52,578 nucleotides of DNA from Scytonematopsis contorta HA4267-MV1. Lineage in GTDB: Bacteria; Cyanobacteriota; Cyanobacteriia; Cyanobacteriales; Nostocaceae. The position numbers were made by a program, and so were the translations under genes. Shown here piece by piece: positions 44,644-52,578 of the stretch. The stretch is taken from positions 1 to 52,578 of the forward strand of contig JAHHIC010000058.1 of NCBI GenBank assembly GCA_019359035.1, in the 5' to 3' direction. The first letter of the stretch is position 1; the number at the start of each line of letters is the position of its first letter. The notes beneath the pieces are model-generated. The model made no database searches. It was given only the letters and a program-made list of their open reading frames with translations, and was not told the origin of the DNA.

Positions 44644-47223
44644 AAAACTAAACTTCAACGAGCAAATATCACCAGAAATAGGTAACAAAACCCGTCCATT
44701 ACATAGCTTTAAATCAAACTGCATTTTTTTGTTTCCATTGTCGATTTCTACTAGTGCAAGTCGAGAGCTTATAGCTTGAGAATTTTTTTGCTCATTACTT
44801 AAATTGCTTGTATGCATCCAAACCCTCAATTCTTTTTCTTTCTTTATGGGTAAGTTAAAAATGATATACCCCAAAGATTCCCAAGTTGCTATCTCCACTG
44901 TGTCCGACTTTGCGTATTCTTCTCCTTGCTCATACCCCAGCAATACTTCTGCCACTTTTGGTTTTCCACCAACTGCAATTGCAAATACTGGAGGTTTTCC
45001 TGCTTGTTCTTCTCGCAGTTCTACTACCACACGAGATACAAAGGCTCCATATTGTTTCATTACCAAAGTTGCTCCCAATAGTAATAAACCGATACATAAA
45101 GCACTTATCCTTGCTACTATATTTTTCCAAATGAACAGCCCGTGAACAAAGAGAATTGTTAAGAATAAGCTGTATATACCGATACTAACAACAGGATGAT
45201 TGAGAATCTTAAAGACAACTCCAGGGACTAACTCACCCTTGCGTCTACTAGAAATCAACAATAAAATCGGGAAAACCCCACCTACGAGACTGTTTCCTAA
45301 TACACCAGCAAATGCAAGTATGTTTGTAAAGGATTCTACACCACTGAGAAATAACCACTCGGTTACTAAAAACACTAGGATAAGCGGACTAATGGATAGA
45401 ATGTAGTTTCGTTTGCTTAATAGGGTTGTAAGTAATTGTTGTTTCTCCTGCTTAGATGGTTGATTTTGAGTCTCAAATTTCAGACCCGAAGAATATGACA
45501 AAAGCATAGGAGAGGTAATTTGTAGGCAGACACTTTCATCATTTACAGACTTTATATCCAATCTGAGATAAGTGTTCCAATTACGTAATTCTGGGTAATT
45601 AACCAGTATTTTTTGAATCTCCCAAACCTCATCAAAAGTGATTTCTGTATGATGGATTTTGCCATCTAATTGAATATCTAGATGGAATTTTGGTTTAGTC
45701 TTTTCCAACCCTAAGTAACTAATACCAATATAAGGGATGTGATTCGGGTCGCCATTAGGATGTAATATGACTCTCTCCTGTTGACGTGGAAGAATTAAAA
45801 CAGGGCGAATTTGAGCCGGAAACCATTCTTTAGCTAAGTTAAGTAACAAGCTAGAACTACGTAACCAAGCCATTCCTAACAATAAAGTTACTAAAACTGT
45901 TCCTAAGATTGTCACTACTGGACCGACAACCGTAGTTAAAGGTTCTAAAACAGTTCCAGGGTATCCAGCTAGTAACGTTGGTGAAATTGCTCCGTTAACA
46001 GCCAATACCCAGATACAAAACATTAAAGTTAAAAAAGCAGTACCCGCCACACTACCCCAAATTAATGAGGAGGCGCTCTTGTCACGAGGGAGTATAAGTT
46101 TCGCACATTCACCCACATATACATGTCCAAAGTAAAGCATTAAACTCACCCCCAGAAGCTGTTGTAGCATTCTAGCTGGGGGAGAATGATGATTAAAAAA
46201 AGGTAAATTTACATACAGTAAATACTCCGGTTGTGCGTGCTTAAAAGCTAACAATGACAGAATAAACAGCAAGCTCACATTAATTCCAGCCAGCAACACC
46301 ATCACCGCAATCGTAAAATTCAGAGATTTTCGGGATAGTAAATATAAACCAACAGTGAACAATAACATTGCCCAAAGCGCTGCTGGAATCTGAGTAAAGT
46401 TTGCCATAGCTACCGACAAGCCAATATAACAAGCCAAAGCAATGAGAAATACACGAATACCAACAGCAATGGACAGTATAAAAGAACCCGTACTTCCTAA
46501 ATAATTAGCAACTAGCTGTTTAATAAAAGGGCTACCATAACGAAAATCACCACTACGACCAATAGCTTCAGCCATACAAGCCATAGTCACAATATTGATA
46601 GTACCGATAACCAGTAAAAAACCAACAGTTGCCAAAGGCCCAATAGAAGCACAAGCAATAGGTAAAGCTAAGAATGCTTGAGGTAAACCCAGAGCTATCG
46701 TTATTAAAGAAGCCAACCAAAAAGGAGGTAAAGACTCTAAACTTTGAGCAATTGCAGCAGAATTCCAACGTAATTTTTCAGTTAGCGTGAGTTTGGGTAC
46801 AAAAATTGTCTCCAGAGATTTTTTGTACAAGCGTGAATAAGCCTTCTGTACAGCAGCATCAGAATCTAAACTCAAAGCATTTCTAATATTGGGTATAGCC
46901 AAATAAGTAAAACTGTACTTTTGACTCAAAGCATGAGCAAGAGCGGCTTTAATTCTGGGATTGTCTGGGACAAGGCTTCTCCAGTAGAGGCCATAACGTT
47001 CCAATTGTTGAATAGTGGGACGTAAAGGTGGAGTATTCCCTAAAGCAAAAGCCTCAAAAAAAGCTAAATCTCGCTCATGAGTTGCTACTTCCGTTAAACA
47101 AAACTCCACCCGTTGTGACATTGCTACCTGCATTGTTCGATTTTCTATCAAAAACAACAAAGTATTTGCACGTTTAGCAGGTAGACCCGCTAACACTTCT
47201 TCACGAGAAATTAATTCATCCAT
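44638..47223 (-). CDS. APC-superfamily-like permease with extra N- and C-terminal domains
   Basis: An 861-aa membrane protein. Residues 1-160 form a soluble helical domain. About eleven or twelve membrane helices (about 165-475) resemble amino-acid permeases of the APC superfamily, including the GLPQAFLALPIACASIGPLATVGF segment typical of helix 1. A soluble insert (about 480-590) follows, then four more membrane helices (605-735) and a C-terminal soluble domain. Such a large two-part permease is unusual; I do not know a characterised member. It lies within the regulatory part of the RiPP region. The C-terminus ends in a heptamer repeat. Confidence 0.75.
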   Translation of the reverse strand: MDELISREEVLAGLPAKRANTLLFLIENRTMQVAMSQRVEFCLTEVATHERDLAFFEAFALGNTPPLRPTIQQLERYGLYWRSLVPDNPRIKAALAHALSQKYSFTYLAIPNIRNALSLDSDAAVQKAYSRLYKKSLETIFVPKLTLTEKLRWNSAAIAQSLESLPPFWLASLITIALGLPQAFLALPIACASIGPLATVGFLLVIGTINIVTMACMAEAIGRSGDFRYGSPFIKQLVANYLGSTGSFILSIAVGIRVFLIALACYIGLSVAMANFTQIPAALWAMLLFTVGLYLLSRKSLNFTIAVMVLLAGINVSLLFILSLLAFKHAQPEYLLYVNLPFFNHHSPPARMLQQLLGVSLMLYFGHVYVGECAKLILPRDKSASSLIWGSVAGTAFLTLMFCIWVLAVNGAISPTLLAGYPGTVLEPLTTVVGPVVTILGTVLVTLLLGMAWLRSSSLLLNLAKEWFPAQIRPVLILPRQQERVILHPNGDPNHIPYIGISYLGLEKTKPKFHLDIQLDGKIHHTEITFDEVWEIQKILVNYPELRNWNTYLRLDIKSVNDESVCLQITSPMLLSYSSGLKFETQNQPSKQEKQQLLTTLLSKRNYILSISPLILVFLVTEWLFLSGVESFTNILAFAGVLGNSLVGGVFPILLLISSRRKGELVPGVVFKILNHPVVSIGIYSLFLTILFVHGLFIWKNIVARISALCIGLLLLGATLVMKQYGAFVSRVVVELREEQAGKPPVFAIAVGGKPKVAEVLLGYEQGEEYAKSDTVEIATWESLGYIIFNLPIKKEKELRVWMHTSNLSNEQKNSQAISSRLALVEIDNGNKKMQFDLKLCNGRVLLPISGDICSLKFSFC

Positions 47224-47224
47224 A

Positions 47225-47372
47225 AATTGTTGACGGTTGACAGTTGACAGTTGACTGCAGAGGGTTGATGGTTGATGGTTGACGGTTGATAGTTGATGGG
47301 TTGCTTCATCGTTCCAGAGGATTACGCATAAGAAATAAACTCACAATGACAGTCAACAGTCACCAGTCAACA
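47225..47372. repeat. Heptamer tracts between permease and Cache-HAMP genes
   Basis: TTGACGG/TTGACAG/TTGATGG heptamers at 47229-47300 and AGTCAAC/AGTCACC units at 47350-47372. They make up most of the 150-bp gap and end 1 bp before the stop codon of the sensor gene. Confidence 0.9.
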
Positions 47373-47373
47373 T

Positions 47374-48768
47374 TTAACTAGCTGTTTCTTTAAGAGATTG
47401 CACTTGTTTTTGCAATCGCTCATAGTAATCTGTTTCTGACTCTCCAACACTTACAGCTTGCTGTCGAAGCTTTTGAATTCTTCTTTGTAACTGTAAAAAA
47501 TGCTCATTTTCTGTAATTTCTGCAACATGATTAGCTCTTTTTGTTTCGTCAATTTCGACTCGTAATTGAGTAACTTGCTGTTTTAGTTTTTGTTCTCTAG
47601 CTTTTATTTGCCAAGCCATATGCAAGAAAACACGTACTAATTCTCCCATGTCATCTTGAGCACGAGAAACTTCAGCTATTTCCTCTGGATTAAAATTTCC
47701 TACTTGTAAATCTTTGGCTGCTGCTATAAGTGTACGAATTGGTCGAGAAATATTTTTTGCTAGTATCAGGGCAATGATTGTGCTAATTCCCGCTACTAGT
47801 AAGATGTTACTTATTTGCTGCCAAATTAGATGCTGTAAAGGAAGGATAAATTCTGTCTTAGGTTGGCTAACTCCTAATACCCAAGATTGTTTTTCTAAGG
47901 GTGCAAAGCCTACTATTCTAGGTGTTACTTCATCAGGAAGGTGATAGCTAGCGTGACCTGTTTCTGTTGCACTTACCATTGGTTTCAATTCTGGAATATT
48001 TAAGCTTTTAATCTCGTCACGACCGTAACGCCTATCTTCGACAACCTGTTTTAATGTTTGCTTTGGTAAAGGAGTAAGGCTTTTGTAGAGCAAGGATTGA
48101 TTACTATGACTGATAATTACTCCATGTTGGTCAACTAAGAAAGCATTGCTTCGAGAGACTCCTCGTGATTGATTATTTACTATATTCCAAATTTTTTCTC
48201 CTTCTATTTTTAGAACTGTAACCCCCAGAATTTGACCTTTGTTAGATATTACAGGGTGAGAAAAAAACAATCCAGGTCGCTTACTCGTTTCACCCACTAA
48301 GATACTAGAAACATAAGGACGTCCTTGAATTGCTTTTTGAAAGTATTCACGAAAACGATAGTTTTGACCAATAAAGGTTCGGTCTGTGGATACAAGACAT
48401 CTTCCTTGTGCGTCCAAAATAAAGACAGCATCAAAGTCTGGGTGAGAATTTCTGACATTTAAAAGGTTGGTTTGTAATTTATCGTTTGCGGATATATTGG
48501 TGAGAAAATTTACCACATCAGCATCCCGACTTACTTGCACGACAACTGTTTGAATGTCCATTATTAATTGGTCAAGACGACTAGCAGTACTGGTCGCAGA
48601 TAATTCTAACTTCCTGTACTCACTCGCTTCTGCGCTTTTCCAGCTTTGACGCAAATTATAGTAAGCTGTGAAACTCATTGGTAAAATTGCGACAGAAAGC
48701 AGCGCTGCTGATATTTTTCCTGCTATTGACCATTCTCCGGGGTTGAGCAAGCTATTTAAGCGCTTCAT
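47374..48768 (-). CDS. Cache-HAMP membrane sensor without output domain
   Basis: A 464-aa protein. A membrane helix at residues 18-42 is followed by an extracytoplasmic double-Cache sensor (about 45-300) with YRFREYFQKAIQGRPYVSSILVGETSKRPGLFFSHPV and AFLVDQHGVIISHS. A second membrane helix (about 310-335), a HAMP domain (ISRPIRTLIAAAKDLQVGNF) and a coiled-coil tail complete it. No kinase, cyclase, GGDEF or methyl-accepting domain follows, so any output must go through a partner. An AGGA ribosome binding site precedes the ATG. It lies 18 bp downstream of the AraC-type gene on the same strand, an arrangement suggesting a sensor/regulator pair. Confidence 0.9.
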   Translation of the reverse strand: MKRLNSLLNPGEWSIAGKISAALLSVAILPMSFTAYYNLRQSWKSAEASEYRKLELSATSTASRLDQLIMDIQTVVVQVSRDADVVNFLTNISANDKLQTNLLNVRNSHPDFDAVFILDAQGRCLVSTDRTFIGQNYRFREYFQKAIQGRPYVSSILVGETSKRPGLFFSHPVISNKGQILGVTVLKIEGEKIWNIVNNQSRGVSRSNAFLVDQHGVIISHSNQSLLYKSLTPLPKQTLKQVVEDRRYGRDEIKSLNIPELKPMVSATETGHASYHLPDEVTPRIVGFAPLEKQSWVLGVSQPKTEFILPLQHLIWQQISNILLVAGISTIIALILAKNISRPIRTLIAAAKDLQVGNFNPEEIAEVSRAQDDMGELVRVFLHMAWQIKAREQKLKQQVTQLRVEIDETKRANHVAEITENEHFLQLQRRIQKLRQQAVSVGESETDYYERLQKQVQSLKETAS

Positions 48769-48786
48769 AAAATCCTAAACCTAAAA

Positions 48787-49263
48787 TTATTTTTTCAGAA
48801 GATAATCATGATTTTCTTTTTGAGGTAAGTAATATTGCGAGTAGTACGACTCAGCCCAAAAAATTGGATAATTTATTTGTTGAAAATCTTGAATTAAATT
48901 ATCAGAACGTTGGGTTTTTCTCCAAACTTGAGGAGTCGTTTTATGATGTTCGCGAAACTGCCGATAGAAATGATTGATATTTTGATAACCAACGTTCAAA
49001 GCTATTTGATTTGCTGATTTGTCTGTTTGTAAAAGTAAACTTCGTGCGACAGCTAACCTATACTCTATAATCCAATTGTTTACCGTTTTTCCCGTTAAAC
49101 GGTGTACTTGGTCGGTTAAATACGCTGCTGAGTATCCAACTTCTTTTGCTACTTCTTTTAATCTAATTGGCTGATGATAATTCGCTTTTATGAACTCAAA
49201 AACGCTACTTAGCTGGGGAATTGAAGGAAATATGAAAGTTTCAATCATGCTCATATTATTCAT
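48787..49263 (-). CDS. AraC-type DNA-binding protein
   Basis: A 158-aa protein consisting mainly of the AraC-family DNA-binding domain. It has the first helix-turn-helix (LKEVAKEVGYSAAYLTDQVHRLTGKT) and the second (ANQIALNVGYQNINHFYRQFREHHKTTPQVWRK). There is no N-terminal ligand-binding domain, so it probably takes its signal from another protein, such as the adjacent Cache-HAMP sensor. It is the first gene of the long leftward array and is a likely regulator of the RiPP region or of the divergent glucosidase gene. Several Met codons near the start leave a few residues of uncertainty. Confidence 0.92.
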   Translation of the reverse strand: MNNMSMIETFIFPSIPQLSSVFEFIKANYHQPIRLKEVAKEVGYSAAYLTDQVHRLTGKTVNNWIIEYRLAVARSLLLQTDKSANQIALNVGYQNINHFYRQFREHHKTTPQVWRKTQRSDNLIQDFQQINYPIFWAESYYSQYYLPQKENHDYLLKK

Positions 49264-49737
49264 CTTTTTCTCTCTGCTTTTTTAAGGTGTTTTTTGGCAA
49301 TTTTTTGAGATTCAAATTTGAGATTCAAATTTTAAATTCAGCAGTAATTGATAAGATAAACAGAACAGCAATAATTAAATTTACAGTGAATTTTTATGAA
49401 TCAAGGTTATGTTAATTCGGTTTGCGTATTAATGTAACTAAATTAACCTCCCTCAAAGAATAATACGGATAAAATAAATTGTTTAACTTAAGTTAAACTG
49501 AGAGGTTTTGTTATAGACCTTATTAGGATAATGTAAATAGATTTATGCAATAGGGACATATTTTTTGTAAATTAAGATGCCAAACTACCAAAGTAGTCAA
49601 TAAGAAGAGGGATAAGTAATTTTGTAGCGTGCAAACTAAGAAGGTGTAGTAATAAAAAGCAATATTAGTCACTTGAGAAAAATTACACATCGCGCTACTC
49701 TTCTGTAGCGGAAATTTAGCGCGGTCAATATCAAGCA
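49264..49737. promoter_or_regulatory. Divergent promoter region between AraC-type and glucosidase genes
   Basis: A 474-bp gap without genes. Two candidate operator-like features stand out: a tandem pair of the 13-bp unit GAGATTCAAATTT (49307-49332), 44 bp from the AraC start, and an 18-bp perfect palindrome GTTTAACTTAAGTTAAAC (49481-49498). AraC proteins usually bind direct repeats, so the first fits better. Confidence 0.55.
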
Positions 49738-52236
49738 ATGGCAAATCAACCCCAGTCAAATCAACCCCAGTCAAATCATACCAACTCAACAATCCCGAAT
49801 TGTGCCTGGAATCGTCCCATCGGTTTAGGCTGGGATAAACCTTACACTGTACGCTACGCAAGTAATATCGACGATGGACCCTGGCACGGAATGCCCTTAG
49901 GAGGATTTGGTGCTGGTTGTATCGGTCGTTCTTCTCGTGGAGATTTTAACTTATGGCACATCGACGGTGGAGAGCATATTTTTAAACACATCGGTGGTTG
50001 TCAATTTAGCGTCTTTGAGTCCGACGGTACATCATCTCAAGCCTATGCGATGTGTACCCAACCCCCCGAAGACAACACCCTAACAGCCTGGAAATACTAC
50101 CCCACCATTCCCCCCCTCTCCCCCTCCCCCACTCCCCACTCCCCACTCCCCACTCCCAATTCTTACCACGCGCTATACCCCCGCAGTTGGTTTGTTTACG
50201 ATGGTGTGTATCAAGCGCAGTTAACTTGTGAGCAATTTTCCCCGATTTGGGAAAAAAATTATCAAGAAACTAGCTACCCCGTGGGAATATTTGTTTGGAA
50301 GGCACACAATCCCACCAACAAGCCTCTTACCCTCAGCATCATGCTCACTTGGGAAAATATGGTAGGCTGGTTTACTAATTCCTCAAAATCTCCAGAAGTT
50401 AAAGTTCGGGATGATGGTAGTCCGGTTTATGAGTATCAGCCCCGTATGGGAGAGAGCGCAGGTAATTATAACGAAATAGTAGAAAAATCTGGTTATATTG
50501 GCTGTGTCATGGGTGGTAGTAGTATTTCTCAACTTTCTGAACCCGTGCAGGAAGGGGAAGGACAGTGGTGTATTGCCACTAAAGGACTAAGTAATTTAGA
50601 AGTTTTTTATAATTCCCGTTGGAATCCGGTAGGTACGGGTGAAGATATATGGCAAAGTTTTAACCAAGACGGCTCTTTATCTAATTATATGGATGCGACC
50701 CCAGCATCCGCAGGTGAGCAAATAGGTGCTGCGTTGGCTGTACGTTTTACTTTGCAACCGGGTGAAACTTTAGGACTTCCTTTTGTTCTCAGTTGGGATT
50801 TTCCGGTAACAGAATTTGCTCAGGGAATTAACTACTACCGCAGATATACTGACTTTTTTGGTCGAGATGCAAAAAATGCATGGGCTATAGCAGCAACCTC
50901 TTTAGAGCATTACCAAAATTGGCGCTCGCAAATTGAATTATGGCAACAACCGATACTCAACCGCGAAGACTTACCTGATTGGTTTAAGATGGCTTTGTTT
51001 AACGAGCTTTATGACCTCACTGCTGGTGGTACTTTATGGAGTGCAGCCACAGAACGCGACCCAATTGGACAGTTTGCGGTGTTGGAATGTTTAGATTATC
51101 GTTGGTACGAAAGCCTTGATGTACGTCTTTACGGCTCCTTTGGGTTATTAATGTTGTTCCCAGAATTAGAAAAAGCTGTAATGCGTGCGTTTGCGCGAGC
51201 AATTCCTAGTAGTGATGAAAGAACTCGCATAATTGGCTACTATTATACTATTGGCGCTGAAAGTCCTGAAGCAGTGCGTAAAGCGGCTGGTGCAACACCT
51301 CATGACTTAGGCGCACCAAACGAACACGTCTGGGAAAGGACTAATTACACAAGTTATCAAGATTGCAACCTATGGAAGGATTTAGGCAGCGATTTTGTGT
51401 TACAGGTATACCGGGATTTTCTGTTGACAGGTGGGGATGATGTCGAATTTTTGGCCTCATGTTGGGATTCCATCGTAGAAACTCTCAATTATCTAAAAAC
51501 ATTTGACATTGATGGGGATGGTATTCCGGAAAATTCTGGTGCCCCTGACCAAACTTTTGATGATTGGCGTTTACTAGGTGTTAGTGCTTATTGTGGTGGT
51601 TTATGGTTAGCGGCTTTATATGCGGCAATTGCTATTATTGACGTGTTAATCACCCACAACAAAACCCCGGAAGACGCTCAAGAGAAAGCTCAGGAACTAT
51701 TACAGCAAAAATCTATTTATGAAGGTTGGTTACAGCAATCTTTGAGCGTGTATGAGGCTAAACTTTGGAATGGGCAATATTATCGACTCGATAGCGAAAG
51801 CAATTCCGATGTCGTAATGGCTGACCAGCTTTGCGGGCAATTTTATGCTCGCCTTTTAGGATTACCGGATATTGTACCTAACGAGCGTACACTTTCAGCT
51901 TTAAGAACTGTGTATGATGCATGTTTCCTTAAATTCCATGATGGTAAATTTGGTGCCGCAAATGGTTTACGTCCCGACGGTTCCCCAGAAAATCCTAAAG
52001 CAACTCACCCCTTGGAAGTATGGACTGGTATCAACTTTGGTATTGCAGCATTTCTCGTGGTGATGGGGATGAAAGAAGAAGGATTTAAACTCACCGAAGC
52101 TGTAGTCAGACAAATTTACGATAACGGGCTACAATTCCGCACACCCGAAGCTATCACCGCTGTTGCCACCTTTCGAGCTAGCACCTATCTGCGTGCTATG
52201 GCTATTTGGGCAATTCATCTAGTTAACAAACCCTAG
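49738..52236 (+). CDS. GH116 family glucosidase (GBA2-like)
   Basis: An 832-aa enzyme related to the non-lysosomal glucosylceramidase GBA2. Family blocks are PLGGFGAGCIGRSSRGDFNLWHIDGG near residues 53-78, the CLDYRWYESLDVRLYGSF segment with a likely catalytic Glu, and DQTFDDWRLLGVSAYCGGLWLAA with a likely catalytic Asp. The C-terminal (alpha/alpha)6-type half looks complete. The substrate is probably a beta-glucoside. Two repeats alter the protein: a tandem NQPQS at the N-terminus from a 15-bp duplication, and a Pro/Ser/Thr-rich insert at residues 122-142 encoded by C-rich heptamers. It is divergent from the AraC-type regulator. Confidence 0.93.
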   Translation: MANQPQSNQPQSNHTNSTIPNCAWNRPIGLGWDKPYTVRYASNIDDGPWHGMPLGGFGAGCIGRSSRGDFNLWHIDGGEHIFKHIGGCQFSVFESDGTSSQAYAMCTQPPEDNTLTAWKYYPTIPPLSPSPTPHSPLPTPNSYHALYPRSWFVYDGVYQAQLTCEQFSPIWEKNYQETSYPVGIFVWKAHNPTNKPLTLSIMLTWENMVGWFTNSSKSPEVKVRDDGSPVYEYQPRMGESAGNYNEIVEKSGYIGCVMGGSSISQLSEPVQEGEGQWCIATKGLSNLEVFYNSRWNPVGTGEDIWQSFNQDGSLSNYMDATPASAGEQIGAALAVRFTLQPGETLGLPFVLSWDFPVTEFAQGINYYRRYTDFFGRDAKNAWAIAATSLEHYQNWRSQIELWQQPILNREDLPDWFKMALFNELYDLTAGGTLWSAATERDPIGQFAVLECLDYRWYESLDVRLYGSFGLLMLFPELEKAVMRAFARAIPSSDERTRIIGYYYTIGAESPEAVRKAAGATPHDLGAPNEHVWERTNYTSYQDCNLWKDLGSDFVLQVYRDFLLTGGDDVEFLASCWDSIVETLNYLKTFDIDGDGIPENSGAPDQTFDDWRLLGVSAYCGGLWLAALYAAIAIIDVLITHNKTPEDAQEKAQELLQQKSIYEGWLQQSLSVYEAKLWNGQYYRLDSESNSDVVMADQLCGQFYARLLGLPDIVPNERTLSALRTVYDACFLKFHDGKFGAANGLRPDGSPENPKATHPLEVWTGINFGIAAFLVVMGMKEEGFKLTEAVVRQIYDNGLQFRTPEAITAVATFRASTYLRAMAIWAIHLVNKP
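49743..49778. repeat. 15-bp tandem duplication at the glucosidase N-terminus
   Basis: Two full copies and a partial third of the 15-bp unit AAATCAACCCCAGTC, in frame, encoding NQPQS twice. It begins 5 bp after the start codon. Confidence 0.88.
50101..50163. repeat. C-rich heptamer tract inside the glucosidase gene
   Basis: CCCCACT heptamers and related C-rich sequence lying in frame (residues 122-142), with the same unit as the intergenic tracts at 8483-8511 and 37045-37075. The reading frame is preserved, so the enzyme carries a flexible Pro-rich loop here. Confidence 0.92.
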
Positions 52237-52243
52237 GTTACCT

Positions 52244-52578
52244 GTAGAGACCGTAAATTTACGGTCTCTACATTTATTGGGGGTAGGTGTGGGATTTAAA
52301 ATCAACCGATGTTTTTAGGAAATTGCCACAGTGTAGAGACGCGATTAATCGCGTCTCTACATTTATTGGGGGTAGGTGTAGGATTTAAAATCAACCGATG
52401 GTTTTTAGGAGATTGCCACAGTGTAGAGACGCGATTAATCGCGTCTCTACATTTATTGGGGGTAGGTGTAGGATTTAAAATCAACCGATGGTTTTTAGGA
52501 GATTACCACAGTGTAGAGACGCGATTAATCGCGTCTCTACGTTTATTGGGGGTAGGTGTAGGATTTAAAATCAACCGA
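52244..52578. repeat. 90-bp tandem repeat with internal 28-bp palindromes
   Basis: Four units, each opening with a 28-bp perfect palindrome (starting at 52244, 52333, 52423 and 52513). Each is followed by a conserved stretch ATTTATTGGGGGTAGGTGT and then a conserved GATTTAAAATCAACCGATG segment. Spacing is 89, 90 and 90 bp. The first unit has a different palindrome core (CGTAAA instead of GCGATT) with matching changes on both arms. The array runs off the window end. The 30-residue repeated frame on the minus strand is an artefact of the 90-bp period. Confidence 0.95.

Noticed and set aside
49523-49861. Minus-strand 112-residue frame between the AraC-type and glucosidase genes
   Set aside because: It overlaps the conserved N-terminus of the glucosidase and has no recognised features.
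52302-52484. 60-residue minus-strand frame with a 30-residue internal repeat
   Set aside because: It arises from the 90-bp tandem array, whose period is a multiple of three; no ribosome binding site.
1-52578. tRNA, rRNA or insertion-sequence transposase genes
   Set aside because: No cloverleaf-like sequence with a GTTCGA-type arm, rRNA segment or transposase motif was recognised by eye; a tRNA search program would be needed to exclude tRNAs fully.

Overview
This window comes from a low-GC filamentous cyanobacterium, probably of the order Nostocales. The evidence is a set of phylloquinone (menaquinone-type) genes of cyanobacterial type, many tandem heptamer repeats of the kind common in heterocyst-forming genomes, STAND/WD40 proteins, a Uma2-family protein, and an NHLP/Nif11-type peptide natural-product cluster. 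No rRNA, tRNA, CRISPR array or insertion sequence was recognised.

Layout. (1) 1-8.4 kb holds housekeeping genes: aroC, a membrane-anchored WD40 protein, a radical SAM protein, proA and a bestrophin-like channel. A 54-bp inverted repeat flanked by two different tandem arrays lies between the radical SAM gene and proA. A 1.2 kb gene-poor stretch follows, with one small hypothetical gene. (2) 8.5-13.2 kb is a phylloquinone block: menF, then divergent menA and menE, then the convergent thioesterase gene. (3) 13.3-15.7 kb holds a HopA1-family protein and an APH-like kinase. This pairing is known from class V lanthipeptide and thioamitide clusters, but here it sits directly upstream of the phylloquinone thioesterase gene. 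(4) 16.6-22.2 kb holds a TMEM14-like protein, an AAA ATPase (DUF815), a coiled-coil TerB-C protein, a BREX-type ATP-binding protein and a Uma2 protein. (5) 22.3-49.3 kb is a large lanthipeptide-type RiPP region, almost entirely on the minus strand. (6) 49.7-52.2 kb encodes a GH116 (GBA2-like) glucosidase, followed by a 90-bp tandem repeat running off the window.

The RiPP region is the centrepiece. Read in transcription order it has an AraC-type regulator, a Cache-HAMP membrane sensor without an output domain, an APC-like permease, a ParA-like ATPase, a double cyclic-nucleotide-binding protein (bacteriocin-transport-associated type), a helical unknown, an NHLP-leader precursor, a canonical CCG-type LanM, a degenerate aldo/keto reductase, an unknown protein, the NHLM export set (HlyD, C39-ABC, ABC2), a short STAND ATPase and a second LanM. 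A Nif11-leader precursor is divergent from that second LanM. The second LanM keeps its dehydratase residues but has lost two of three zinc ligands in its LanC domain. The adjacent precursor contains no cysteine at all. Together they suggest a branch in which the LanM no longer makes thioether rings. The other pair (LanM with intact CCG site, core peptide with one Cys) looks conventional.

Repeats are unusually active in shaping genes. Heptamer tracts supply or abut the stop codons of menF, menA, the second lanM, the permease gene and a small hypothetical gene. They also lie in frame inside menE and the glucosidase gene. A C-rich palindromic element supplies the stop codon of aroC, and a second copy abuts the ParA gene.
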